This document shows, in pieces, positions 1 through 9,898 of a stretch of DNA of 64,000 bases. Source of the DNA: an uncultured Eggerthellaceae bacterium (GTDB taxonomy: Bacteria > Actinomycetota > Coriobacteriia > Coriobacteriales > Eggerthellaceae); the NCBI GenBank assembly GCA_934668515.1, contig CAKUNS010000007.1, positions 1 to 64,000 of the forward strand, given 5' to 3'. The notes under the pieces are model-generated. The model did not search any database. It was not told the DNA's origin and saw only the letters and a list, made by a program, of their open reading frames with translations. Numbering within the stretch: position 1 is the first letter of the stretch; every line of letters begins with the position of its first letter. The position numbers and the translations under genes were made by a program.

Positions 1-102
1 CGCGCCCGGGTCAAGGGCGGGGCCGCGCTCCACAGGGACTCCACAACCCGGCGGGCGGGGCGCAGGGGGCGGCGGGCGGCCGCTCGTCGGGGGCGCGGGA
101 AA

Positions 103-159
103 GAGAGGCCCGCCGGGGGACGGGAGAGGCCCGCCCCCTGCGAGAAGGGGGCGGGCCTC
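103..159 (-). terminator. GC-rich hairpin after tyrS
   Basis: A perfect 13-bp stem (126-138 pairing with 147-159, loop 139-146) lies about 30 bases past the tyrS stop. It is a likely transcription end for tyrS, but there is no clear T-run, so it is weak as a classical intrinsic terminator. The left copy of a 12-base direct repeat GAGAGGCCCGCC (103-114 and 124-135) precedes it. The rest of 1-187 is very G/C-rich with no gene seen. Confidence 0.5.
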
Positions 160-187
160 ACGGCTGCCTGTATACACGCGGCGCGGT

Positions 188-1399
188 TTAAACCAGCTTG
201 ACGAACTTGCGCTTGCCGACCTGCAGCGTCGCCCCGGCCAAAGCGGAGGAGTCGACGTTGTACTGCTTTGTGGGAACGGCCTCGCCGTTGATCTTGACGC
301 CGCCGCCATCGATGAGTCGACGCGCCTCACCCGTACCGGAAGCGAGACCCGCGTCTGCCAATAACTTCGCCAAATACACCTTGCCCTCGTCGTTGGGCGT
401 AAGATCTACGGAGCACTCGGGGATATCATCAGGAACCTCGTGGTTCTTGAAAACCTGATCGAACTGCCCCTCGGCATCGGCAGCCGTCTGCTCGTCGTAA
501 TAGGCGGCTACGATGTTGCGTGCGAGCTGACGCTTGACCTTGTTGGGATGAAGCTCGTCGTTCTTCAAGCCTTCCTCAATGCGGTCCACTTCATCAACAG
601 GCATGGTAGAAGCAAGGCGGAAGTACTTGACCATAAGCTCATCGGGGATGGACATAACCTTACCGAACATGTCGGAAGGCTCATCGGTAAGGCCAATGTA
701 GTTGCCATAGCTCTTCGACATCTTCTGAACGCCATCGGTGCCCTCAAGAAGCGGAAGGGTAAGCGCAACCTGCGGCTCCATACCCATCTTCTCCATGAGC
801 TCACGACCGGCAAGAAGATTGAACAACTGATCGCGTCCGCCAAGCTCGACGTCAGCCTTGATGACAACGGAGTCGTATGCCTGCATAACGGGGTAAATGA
901 ACTCGTGCAGACTGATGGGCTGATTCGAGTGATAGCGATTAGAGAAATCGTCGCGCTCGAGGATGCGGGCAACGGTGAACTTGCTCAACAGGCCCAAGAT
1001 GTCTTCCATCTTAAGATCGAGAATCCAGTCAGCGTTGTGCACCAGGTCGGTCTTTTCCTTATCAAGAATCTTAAAGGCTTGATCGACATAGGTTTGCGCA
1101 TTTGTGTTGATCTGCTCGCGCGTAAGTTGCGGGCGCGTGCTGTTTCGGCCTGAGGGGTCGCCGATAAGAGCCGTGCCGTCACCGATGATAAGCGTGACGC
1201 GGTGACCCAAATCCTGGAACTGACGAAGCTTACGCAACGGAACAGCATGGCCGATGTGGATATCGGGAGCCGTGGGATCGACGCCGAGCTTGATGTTCAG
1301 CGGCTCGCCGCGCTTCAGCTTTTTAAGCAGATCCTCTTTAGGGACGATGGAATCAACGCCCGAAGCGATGATGTGCAGCTGCTCTTCTGCAGATAGCAT
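188..1399 (-). CDS. tyrS: Tyrosyl-tRNA synthetase
   Basis: Cytosolic class I aminoacyl-tRNA synthetase that charges tRNA-Tyr with tyrosine using ATP. The 403-residue protein shows the class I HIGH motif as HIGHAVPL near residue 50, the KMSKSYGN loop near residue 230, and a C-terminal S4-type RNA-binding segment (last ~65 residues, with the run GEARRLIDGGGVKING). Length and architecture match the ~400-residue bacterial TyrRS class. The ATG has an AAAGGGG ribosome site just upstream. Only 78 bases separate it from the U32 gene upstream, too short for a T-box leader, so unlike pheS it shows no tRNA-sensing control here. The call is firm. Confidence 0.97.
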   Translation of the reverse strand: MLSAEEQLHIIASGVDSIVPKEDLLKKLKRGEPLNIKLGVDPTAPDIHIGHAVPLRKLRQFQDLGHRVTLIIGDGTALIGDPSGRNSTRPQLTREQINTNAQTYVDQAFKILDKEKTDLVHNADWILDLKMEDILGLLSKFTVARILERDDFSNRYHSNQPISLHEFIYPVMQAYDSVVIKADVELGGRDQLFNLLAGRELMEKMGMEPQVALTLPLLEGTDGVQKMSKSYGNYIGLTDEPSDMFGKVMSIPDELMVKYFRLASTMPVDEVDRIEEGLKNDELHPNKVKRQLARNIVAAYYDEQTAADAEGQFDQVFKNHEVPDDIPECSVDLTPNDEGKVYLAKLLADAGLASGTGEARRLIDGGGVKINGEAVPTKQYNVDSSALAGATLQVGKRKFVKLV

Positions 1400-1477
1400 T
1401 GGGGAACCCCTTTCAATGGCAAATGCCGACTGATCTTTCTAGGTAATGGGTGCGATTCTAGCACAGCGCCCAACTCG

Positions 1478-3949
1478 TTATGAGACGCCGCGGAACAAAT
1501 GTCCGCTTGTCACACCCGTTTTCTTGGCAACGGCTCCTTGACCGCCGAGCGCAAGGTCGCGAGCCTTCACCACACGGGAAACCGCGCTGTAGGCCTCGTT
1601 CTTGTCCATGAGCGTGGTGTCGACCATAAGCGCCTCAAGACCGATGTCCATCAGGTCGGGCACAGTCGGCGCAACGTCAAGCTGAACCCCGTTATACAAA
1701 TGGCTACGGCCAAGCGCGTCGGTGATGATCGGGAACGAGAAACCCTTGCGGTCGACGTAATGATGCTCGACTGCTCGCCTTAAGCACGTAGCGCAACGCT
1801 GGTCGCAAGGACCCTGGCTCATGAGCAGGCAATGCTCGGTGATCATGACCTCTTGAGCACCCACGACCGTAAGACCCAAAGGAAGCTCGGATTCCTCGGC
1901 GATGTAGGCGATCTGCCCCAGCGAGAGCTCGGGCGAAAGCCAAACGAAAGAGGCGCCCGCGTCCTTTGCGGCTTTAACCGACATGGCATTGGTAACCGGA
2001 ACGTGCGAGCCCAGCTGAACGGTTGCGCCTATGCCAGAAGCGCGAATACAGTCAGCCATGTTGTCAACGTACACGGTTCGCTCAGCCTTCACGTAATCCC
2101 ACATGTCGTAATCGAGGGTTGACTCACGCGTTCCCGCAACGGGATCGTGATCGACGGTAGGCAGCGCCATGATGCACTTTTTCGGGTAACCTGCCTGCTC
2201 CGCTTGATCGACGCGTTCGCCGCCGTAAACAGCCTGACCACGACGGTAATTCACAACAGGTACGTACACCTCGTCCGCGCCGGCGCGTTTCGCAGCGCGA
2301 GCGCATGCCGGGTTCGTCGCCCAAGCGACAACTTTGCACGAGGCAACGCGCCCCTCGAAACGGTGCGGCTTTCGAGAAGACGGCACCTTCTTGCGGAGCG
2401 CCACCTTGCGCACGTAAGGAGCGAGAAGCATCTGAGCGAGACCGTCAAGCGCCTCAGCTCGAACGTGATGAAGCTGTGAGAAGCTCATCCCTACTCCGTC
2501 ATCGAGATCGATTGAGAGATCACGGATCGCGAAAGGCGTCTGCCCGAGCCTATCAACATGCGCGCGGACGTCCTCGAACTCAAGCGGCTTCGTTCTTGCG
2601 GCCTCGACGATGGACCCCTCGGCCGAATAGGAAAGAGAACCGTCGGCCAATGAGAAAGAGATCTTCAAAGGGCGGCCAATGCGAGCCTCGACAAAGCCGT
2701 CGACAACGATTCGAGGCTCAAGCGGGTCGTCGTGATAGGCAGAGGCGGCGCTCCGTACGCGAAAAACGCGATCGCCCCTCCCAGTGCGCTGGGAAACGCG
2801 AATTTTGACCGATCCGTTCCTTGTCAGAGTCGCATCCTCGACTGTCTCGGCGAAATGGCCGCGGTTCGTCCAAAACTCAAGGACGTCGCCTTCGATAAGC
2901 GGGCGCTCTGGGATGACCTCTGCAACATCATCGCGAATCGCAGACACGCGGCCAATGAAAACGCCACGGTTGTTCGGGCGGCCATAACTCATGATCTCGT
3001 TTCCGCGATTACCAGTCATGTAAGCCGTGGTGAAGCCACGCGAGAACGCCTCGGCCAAGCGGTTCTCTTCATCGACGGTTGCTTTAACGGCGTCGGTGTC
3101 GGCACCCGAAAGGACACGATCGAGGACGGAGCGATATACCGAGGTAACTGCGTAAACGTAATCGGCCGATTTCATCCGGCCTTCGATTTTGAACGACGAG
3201 ACGCCTGCATCGACAAGTTGCGGAAGAAGGTTGATGGAGCAAAGGTCGCGCGGCGACAAAAGATGCTCGCCCTCGGCAGGAAGCGCTCCTTCCACATCGG
3301 CGCGGTGCAGCTCATAAGGCAGTCGACACGCTTGAGCACACAGCCCACGATTCGCAGAACGCCCGCCGATCATTGAGGACATCAGGCATTGGCCCGAATA
3401 GCTGATGCAAATGGCACCATGCGCGAACGTCTCGATCTCCATGCCGAATGAACCGGCGACCTCGGCCAGCTCGGCGATCTCGGCAACGGAAAGCTCACGC
3501 GCCAAAGTGACGCGCTTCGCCCCTAGACGGGCCGCGAATTCAATACCTGCGGCACTGTGGGTATTCATCTGAGTTGAAATGTGCAAGCGCGCACCGGGAA
3601 CATACTGCGCGAGGTTTTGCGCCAGACCGATATCCTGAACAATGAAAGCGTCTGCGCCGGCGTAATAAGCATCGCGGGCGAAATCAAGCGCGTTTTGAAG
3701 CTCGGACGGCAATATCTCGATGTTCAACGTCACATAAACGCGAACTCCGCGCAAGTGCGCATACTCGCACGACTCACGCAAATCGTCGATAGTGAAGTTG
3801 TCAGCGTTGCGGCGAGCGTTGAACTCACCCAAACCGAGGTACACGGCGTCAGCGCCGGCATTTACAGCAGCTCGAAGGCACTCAGCGTTTCCCGCAGGTG
3901 CAAGCAGCTCGATCTTCTTGGTCACTTCATCTCTTTCGTTCGTTACCAT
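1478..3949 (-). CDS. U32-family protein (collagenase-like peptidase/RNA hydroxylase family)
   Basis: This 823-residue protein starts with the U32 signature region LLAPAGN then AGADAVYLG. It carries the family Cys cluster within AICISYSGQC and NRGLCAQAC, near residues 180-210. Two further Cys pairs occur late, around QGPCDQRCATC. U32 proteins were first called collagenase-like peptidases; better-studied members (RlhA, TrhP) hydroxylate RNA and the Cys residues may hold an Fe-S cluster. Which applies here is not visible. The length fits the long form with an extra C-terminal domain. The annotated ATG has a poor ribosome site; a GTG eight codons in (about 3925) is an alternative start. It lies between tyrS and a lipoprotein gene with no clear operon partner. 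Confidence 0.85.
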   Translation of the reverse strand: MVTNERDEVTKKIELLAPAGNAECLRAAVNAGADAVYLGLGEFNARRNADNFTIDDLRESCEYAHLRGVRVYVTLNIEILPSELQNALDFARDAYYAGADAFIVQDIGLAQNLAQYVPGARLHISTQMNTHSAAGIEFAARLGAKRVTLARELSVAEIAELAEVAGSFGMEIETFAHGAICISYSGQCLMSSMIGGRSANRGLCAQACRLPYELHRADVEGALPAEGEHLLSPRDLCSINLLPQLVDAGVSSFKIEGRMKSADYVYAVTSVYRSVLDRVLSGADTDAVKATVDEENRLAEAFSRGFTTAYMTGNRGNEIMSYGRPNNRGVFIGRVSAIRDDVAEVIPERPLIEGDVLEFWTNRGHFAETVEDATLTRNGSVKIRVSQRTGRGDRVFRVRSAASAYHDDPLEPRIVVDGFVEARIGRPLKISFSLADGSLSYSAEGSIVEAARTKPLEFEDVRAHVDRLGQTPFAIRDLSIDLDDGVGMSFSQLHHVRAEALDGLAQMLLAPYVRKVALRKKVPSSRKPHRFEGRVASCKVVAWATNPACARAAKRAGADEVYVPVVNYRRGQAVYGGERVDQAEQAGYPKKCIMALPTVDHDPVAGTRESTLDYDMWDYVKAERTVYVDNMADCIRASGIGATVQLGSHVPVTNAMSVKAAKDAGASFVWLSPELSLGQIAYIAEESELPLGLTVVGAQEVMITEHCLLMSQGPCDQRCATCLRRAVEHHYVDRKGFSFPIITDALGRSHLYNGVQLDVAPTVPDLMDIGLEALMVDTTLMDKNEAYSAVSRVVKARDLALGGQGAVAKKTGVTSGHLFRGVS

Positions 3950-3957
3950 TCAAGTGA

Positions 3958-3995
3958 AATGGCGGAACGCGCTTTGCTGTGCGCATCCCGCCATT
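3958..3995 (-). terminator. Hairpin between lipoprotein and U32 genes
   Basis: Arms 3958-3972 and 3981-3995 pair over 15 positions with two mismatches. The hairpin sits after the lipoprotein stop and before the U32 start, so it likely ends the lipoprotein transcript. The following T content is modest (CATTTC). Confidence 0.45.
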
Positions 3996-4030
3996 GAAAG
4001 TTGCAGCTTCGCATCTATCAGACGAAACGA

Positions 4031-4528
4031 CTATTCCATAGCGGAAACAGCCTCGTCGCCCGCCTTGAGGGCGGCGACACCTTCGTCATAGTGAGACTGG
4101 ATGGTCTGCACGCGTTGGTCGTAGGATGACCAATCAAAGGGATTCGCCTCGGTGGCGGACTGGATCTCGGAATAGAGCTCGATGTACTCGTTAAGGGCAG
4201 CCTCGAGGTTTTTTGCGCCGTCGACATAATTGGTATGCACGTCGGTGAACGCTTCCGGCGTCTCCACGTTAGCGAGCTCGTCGAGAACCTCGGACGCATT
4301 CGCCGCCTGCGTCTTCATGGTGACTACATCTTCGCGCGAAACTGCGTCGTTGAAGGAACCAAGCGTCGAGCCAAGCGTGGTCATTTTCTGATTAACCGCA
4401 GACATATACTCGCGATTCGCCTTCTGTTCGTCAGTGAGCGAATTCTGCGGGGTTGCCGTGCAGCCGGCAAGCATGGCAACTGCGAGGGACCCTGTGCAAA
4501 TCGCTACCGCGAGCTTCCTAAAGTTCAT
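4031..4528 (-). CDS. Small secreted lipoprotein of unknown function
   Basis: A 165-residue protein beginning MNFRKLAVAIC, followed by a hydrophobic signal segment and the lipobox LAGC near residue 20. It should therefore be exported, lipid-modified on that Cys and held on the outer face of the membrane. The mature part is acidic, rich in Ala/Glu/Asp/Asn and predicted mainly helical, with no motif I recognise. The start at 4528 is chosen over an upstream ATG at 4573 because AGGAAAG sits just before it and the signal peptide then begins at the N-terminus. It follows the penicillin-binding protein gene on the same strand, so an envelope role is plausible but not shown. Confidence 0.8.
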   Translation of the reverse strand: MNFRKLAVAICTGSLAVAMLAGCTATPQNSLTDEQKANREYMSAVNQKMTTLGSTLGSFNDAVSREDVVTMKTQAANASEVLDELANVETPEAFTDVHTNYVDGAKNLEAALNEYIELYSEIQSATEANPFDWSSYDQRVQTIQSHYDEGVAALKAGDEAVSAME

Positions 4529-4657
4529 AAGCGTTCTTTCCTGATCTATCCATAGCCGAGCGATCGGCGCCATTAAGTTCCGTTGGAGAATCTACCACGT
4601 TGGGAAACGGACGAATGGAACCGTTACTCAACCGCATACCGCTGCGCAAGCGAGCGC

Positions 4658-6868
4658 TTAACCTGTAGGCGAAGTAGTTACTGATCCAGCGCCGCCGCCG
4701 GTGGGACCAGTGCCGGTAGCGCCGCCGCCGGTGGCGGTGCCGCCGGTCGCACCTCCGCCGCCGGTGTTGCCGCCGGTCGTCGCCCCGCCCCCGCCGGTAG
4801 TGGCGCCAGCGTTGCCTCCAGCAGTAGCGGTGTCGGACGAGGTGGAAGCAGACGAGCTTGAGCTAGAAGAGCTCGAGCTGGACGAAGAGCTTGATGCGGA
4901 TTCGTTAACGTAGTTCGTCCCGTAAATATGATATTTCTTGTCGGTATAGTTAACGTATTGGATCTGGGTCGAAGGCTTCTTCCACTGTTCAACGTCTCCG
5001 TACGAGAGGATTCGGTTGACGAAGTCGGAGAAAACCCCTGCACATTCGGTGCCGACAGGAACCGAGCTAACATTGGTGGGGTCGCCGCACCAAATGCCCA
5101 CCGACAGCTGGGGGATGATGCCGAAGAACGTGATGTCCTTGTAGCTTTCAGTGGTGCCCGTTTTACCTGCAACGACCTGACCGCTGGCCAAGCGCGCGGC
5201 GGTACCGGTGCCCTCGGAGGAGTTGACGACGCTTTCCATGACCTGCTCGGCCGCGTAAGCTACCTCCTCGGAGATAACGCGCTCGCTACGCTTCGAGACG
5301 TCCGTGTTGTCAACAAGAACTTTGCCGTTGCGGTCCTCGATGCGCATGATGGGCGTGGAGTCGCAGTGGACGCCGCCATTGGCGATGGTGGCGAACGCCT
5401 CGGCCATCTCGAGCGGCGTGACATTCTCGACGCCAAGGGTAAGCGTCGCGCCGGCGGTTTGAGGGCTAAGCTCCGAAGAGATGCCCATCGCCTTGGCCAT
5501 TTGCGCCACGTCATTCACGCCGATCGAGGAGATCAGGCGAACGAAGCCGGTGTTCGAGGACACAGCCAGAGCACGCGTGATGGTACGAGTGCCGTAGTTG
5601 ATGTTGTCGTAGTTCTGAACAGTGTAGCCGTCGATGGTTGCAGGCGACGTGCAGTCGATGTAGCTCTGCGGATTGATCTTCTTATCGAGTGCGGTTACCA
5701 ATGTGAAGACCTTGAATGCCGAGCCGCAAGGCCTGCCGCCCGCACCGTCACCCGTGGCGATGTTAACCTGGTTGGTATAGTAATCGGCGCCGCCCACGAT
5801 TGCCTTAACGTAACCAGTGGAAGGCTCGACTACCGCCATTGCGCAGTCAATGCCATCGGGCAAGGCGTCGCGTTTGTTCTGAGCGGCAGCTTCAGCGGCA
5901 TCCTGCATCTCGACATCGAGCGTGGTGTAAACAGAAAGACCACCCTCGAGGATGTCGCTAGAGGACAGGTTGTAGCTGTTGTACAGCAGATTACGCACAT
6001 AGCTGGTGAAGTACGGGTAAGCCAAGATGCCGTCATCGGGGTTGGAGTGCACATTGAGGTTGATAGGCTCGGCCACAGCCTGATCATGCTCGGTCTGGGT
6101 GATATAGCCGTTCGAGAGCATGCGATCAAGAACGACGTTACGGCGCTTCAGCGCATTGTCGGGATAATTGATGGGATCGTTGTACGTCGGAGACTGAGGA
6201 ATGCCGATAAGCAGCGCAGCTTCAGGAAGCGTAAGCTCCATGCAGCTTTTTGAGAAGTAACGCTGAGAGGCTGCTTCAATGCCATATGCGCCCGAGCCGT
6301 AATTGATGGTATTCAGGTACATGGCGAGGATCTCGTCTTTGGAGTATTGCTCCTCGAGCTTGGTTGCCACATAAGCCTCGCGCACCTTACGCTTGATGGA
6401 GATATCATCCATCTCGTCAGCCAAGACGGTGTTACGCACCAACTGCTGCGTGATAGTGGACGCACCTTCAAGGGCGCCACCGGTAAGGTTGTTCACTAAT
6501 GCACGGGCGATGCCGGCGATGTCAATGCCGCCATGGTCGTAAAAACGCTCGTCCTCGGTAGCGACGGTTCCCTTAAGCACATAGGGGCTGATCTGCGAAA
6601 GCTCGATGGTTTCGCGGTACTCAAGCTGAAAACGCGCAAGCTCGGTGGTTTCATCCGCGGCATATACGACCGTCGGTTTCGAATCGTTCAAATACGCGTC
6701 GGCATTCTTATAGTCGGGAAGGTCCTGAAGCCAGGATGCGCATACCGCAAGCGCACCCACGCAAAGGGACGCGATCAAAACGCCAAGAACAGTAAAGACG
6801 GCGGCAACGCCTGTTACCGGGTGCTTTTTCTTGGCGCTTGGTCTGTTCTTCATAGAGCGAGATCCCAT
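4658..6868 (-). CDS. Class A penicillin-binding protein (glycosyltransferase/transpeptidase)
   Basis: Bifunctional peptidoglycan synthase. A basic N-terminus and one membrane helix (about residues 20-48) are followed by a GT51 glycosyltransferase domain with the catalytic EDERFYDHGG near residue 105. The transpeptidase domain shows GSAFK (active Ser, SxxK), SSNTGF (SxN) and KTGTT (KTG) in the expected order. The last ~80 residues are low complexity: a run of about 16 Ser, then Gly/Thr/Ala-rich sequence ending in SPTG. The ATG at 6868 has GGAGG eight bases upstream; an in-frame TTG two codons earlier is less well placed. It makes cell-wall strands outside the membrane. The family call is firm; the paralogue (PonA-like) is not resolved. 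Confidence 0.95.
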   Translation of the reverse strand: MGSRSMKNRPSAKKKHPVTGVAAVFTVLGVLIASLCVGALAVCASWLQDLPDYKNADAYLNDSKPTVVYAADETTELARFQLEYRETIELSQISPYVLKGTVATEDERFYDHGGIDIAGIARALVNNLTGGALEGASTITQQLVRNTVLADEMDDISIKRKVREAYVATKLEEQYSKDEILAMYLNTINYGSGAYGIEAASQRYFSKSCMELTLPEAALLIGIPQSPTYNDPINYPDNALKRRNVVLDRMLSNGYITQTEHDQAVAEPINLNVHSNPDDGILAYPYFTSYVRNLLYNSYNLSSSDILEGGLSVYTTLDVEMQDAAEAAAQNKRDALPDGIDCAMAVVEPSTGYVKAIVGGADYYTNQVNIATGDGAGGRPCGSAFKVFTLVTALDKKINPQSYIDCTSPATIDGYTVQNYDNINYGTRTITRALAVSSNTGFVRLISSIGVNDVAQMAKAMGISSELSPQTAGATLTLGVENVTPLEMAEAFATIANGGVHCDSTPIMRIEDRNGKVLVDNTDVSKRSERVISEEVAYAAEQVMESVVNSSEGTGTAARLASGQVVAGKTGTTESYKDITFFGIIPQLSVGIWCGDPTNVSSVPVGTECAGVFSDFVNRILSYGDVEQWKKPSTQIQYVNYTDKKYHIYGTNYVNESASSSSSSSSSSSSSSSASTSSDTATAGGNAGATTGGGGATTGGNTGGGGATGGTATGGGATGTGPTGGGAGSVTTSPTG
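4664..4905 (-). repeat. Low-complexity coding tract (poly-Ser, then Gly/Thr-rich)
   Basis: The 3' end of the penicillin-binding protein gene is built from near-repeats of GCCGCCGGT on the plus strand (about 4688-4810) and serine codons (about 4840-4905). It encodes a flexible extracellular tail. Such tracts are prone to length change between strains. Confidence 0.8.
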
Positions 6869-6947
6869 GCGCAAAACCCTCCATCCTCACGCAGACAATT
6901 AAGATGCATTTTAGCATTGACCCTATGCATCGAGCGAAACTACATAT

Positions 6948-6989
6948 AAGGCCGCTTGCCTGCGACTTTCCCTGCGGGCAAACGGCCTT
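6948..6989. terminator. Hairpin between argH and the penicillin-binding protein gene
   Basis: Arms 6948-6960 and 6977-6989 pair over 13 positions with one mismatch. It lies past argH on the minus strand, where the operon should end. Only CTTATAT follows, so termination strength is uncertain. Confidence 0.4.
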
Positions 6990-7081
6990 GACAGCCTTCG
7001 TTCTTTCGCGAAACGCCAGGATGCGCCTCTGTTCGTAAACAGCTAGCGGGCGAACTCGAAACGATCGAGTCCCCGGTTCTG

Positions 7082-8473
7082 CTACGCGAGCCTTGCCTCG
7101 TCGGCGGTCAGGATTTCTTTCACCTTGGAAAGCTGAGCAGCGACGGCGTCGTGGCCGGTGCCACCTTCGGTAAGACGAGCATTGGCGATGTCGCGCAAGC
7201 TGAGGCAGTTCACGATATCCGACTCGAACAAGTCGCTTTCCGCCTTGAAGTCGTCGAGGGTGAGATCCTCGAGATCGCAACCGCGCTGATCGCAGAGAAG
7301 CACCAGATGGCCGACGATCTCGTGAGCGCGGCGGAAAGGCAAGCCTTTCTTTGCCAAATAGTCCGCCACGTCGGTTGCGGCAAGATAGCCCTTCTTTGCC
7401 TGGTTCGCCATGGCGTCTTCGTTGACCTTCATGGTGGATATCATGCCCGACATGCAGTTCATGCAGTCCTCAAGGGTGGCCGCCGCGTCGATGGCGCCCT
7501 CCTTGTCCTCTTGCAGGTCTTTGTTGTACGCAAGGGGAAGAGACTTCAACGTCATGAGCAGCGCAACAAGATCGCCGACGACGCGACCGGTCTTGCCACG
7601 AACAAGCTCCGCGAAGTCAGGATTCTTCTTCTGCGGCATGATGGACGATCCAGTTGAGAAAGCATCGGAAAGCGTGATGAAGCCGAATTCCGTGGTGGAC
7701 CACAGAACGATTTCCTCGGCCAAACGAGAAAGATGAATGCTGGAAACGCTGCAGGCATACAGAAGGTCAAGCAAGAAATCCCTGTCGGAAACGGCATCGA
7801 GAGAATTCTGGGTTACCGAGGAAAATCCCAGCTCGTCAGCAGTCATGCGACGATCGAGCGGGTACGTGGTGCCCGCAAGCGCAGCAGATCCCAGGGGATT
7901 CACGTCGGCGGCGTCGCGCGCAGCGACAAGCCTGGTGAAGTCGCGAGAGAGCATCCATGCGTAAGCAAGCAAATGGTGGGAAAGCAGCACCGGCTGCGCA
8001 TGCTGCATGTGGGTGTAACCAGGAAGAATGACATCGAAGTTCTTCTCGGCCTGCTCGACAAGCTCGTGACGCAACGCCAAGTTCGCGCGCATAAGGTCGT
8101 CGCAACGCTTTTTAGCGAACAGACGGGTGTCGGTGATGACCTGGTCGTTGCGAGAACGGCCGGTATGCAAGCGAGCACCAGCCTCGCCGATGTCCTGGAT
8201 AAGGGCCTTCTCGATGGACATATGGATGTCCTCGTCGTTGATATCGAACGGGAAGTTGCCCGCCTCAATGCGGTCTTTGATGTTGTCGAGGCCCTGCTCG
8301 ATAAGGGCAACGTCATCTTTCGAGATGACACCCTGCTCACCAAGCATACGCGCATGGGCCTTCGATCCCGCGATGTCTTGCGCGTACAGCGCCTTATCAA
8401 CTGGAAGCGAGGCGCCGAAGCGCTGGGTGAACTCGCTGACGTTCTCGGTGAAACGACCTGACCAAAGTGCCAT
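7082..8473 (-). CDS. argH: Argininosuccinate lyase
   Basis: Last step of arginine synthesis: cleaves argininosuccinate to arginine and fumarate in the cytosol. The 463-residue protein begins MALWSGRF, as family members do, and has the fumarase/aspartase superfamily signature GSSIMPQKKNP near residue 280. The start at 8473 is preferred to an upstream ATG because of a GAGGGGG ribosome site and homology of the N-terminus. It is the last gene of the argCJBDGH cluster, separated from argG by 156 bases that contain a terminator-like hairpin, so it may be expressed at a lower level or from its own promoter. Confidence 0.97.
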   Translation of the reverse strand: MALWSGRFTENVSEFTQRFGASLPVDKALYAQDIAGSKAHARMLGEQGVISKDDVALIEQGLDNIKDRIEAGNFPFDINDEDIHMSIEKALIQDIGEAGARLHTGRSRNDQVITDTRLFAKKRCDDLMRANLALRHELVEQAEKNFDVILPGYTHMQHAQPVLLSHHLLAYAWMLSRDFTRLVAARDAADVNPLGSAALAGTTYPLDRRMTADELGFSSVTQNSLDAVSDRDFLLDLLYACSVSSIHLSRLAEEIVLWSTTEFGFITLSDAFSTGSSIMPQKKNPDFAELVRGKTGRVVGDLVALLMTLKSLPLAYNKDLQEDKEGAIDAAATLEDCMNCMSGMISTMKVNEDAMANQAKKGYLAATDVADYLAKKGLPFRRAHEIVGHLVLLCDQRGCDLEDLTLDDFKAESDLFESDIVNCLSLRDIANARLTEGGTGHDAVAAQLSKVKEILTADEARLA

Positions 8474-8568
8474 GATCCCCCTCGTTTTTCTTTTTCGGAA
8501 AGCGGTACTGAACCGCATGCGTTTTACTGACACGACGCGAAACCCTACAATGCGCGCGTCGTAAGAAA

Positions 8569-8601
8569 AAGCGCGACCGGGACGAATGCCCGATCGCGCT
8601 T
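8569..8601 (-). terminator. Intrinsic terminator between argG and argH
   Basis: Stem AAGCGCGA (8569-8576) pairs with TCGCGCTT (8594-8601); on the minus strand it is followed by TTTTTCTT. It lies 29 bases after the argG stop. It could end or attenuate the argCJBDG transcript before argH. Confidence 0.65.
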
Positions 8602-8629
8602 CAATGGCTGGAACAGAGCTCGGGCTGCC

Positions 8630-9850
<1,221 letters not shown>

Positions 9851-9898
9851 GATGTTTCCTCTCTTAGGATCATTGCGCCTGCAATGGCGCACATTTTC

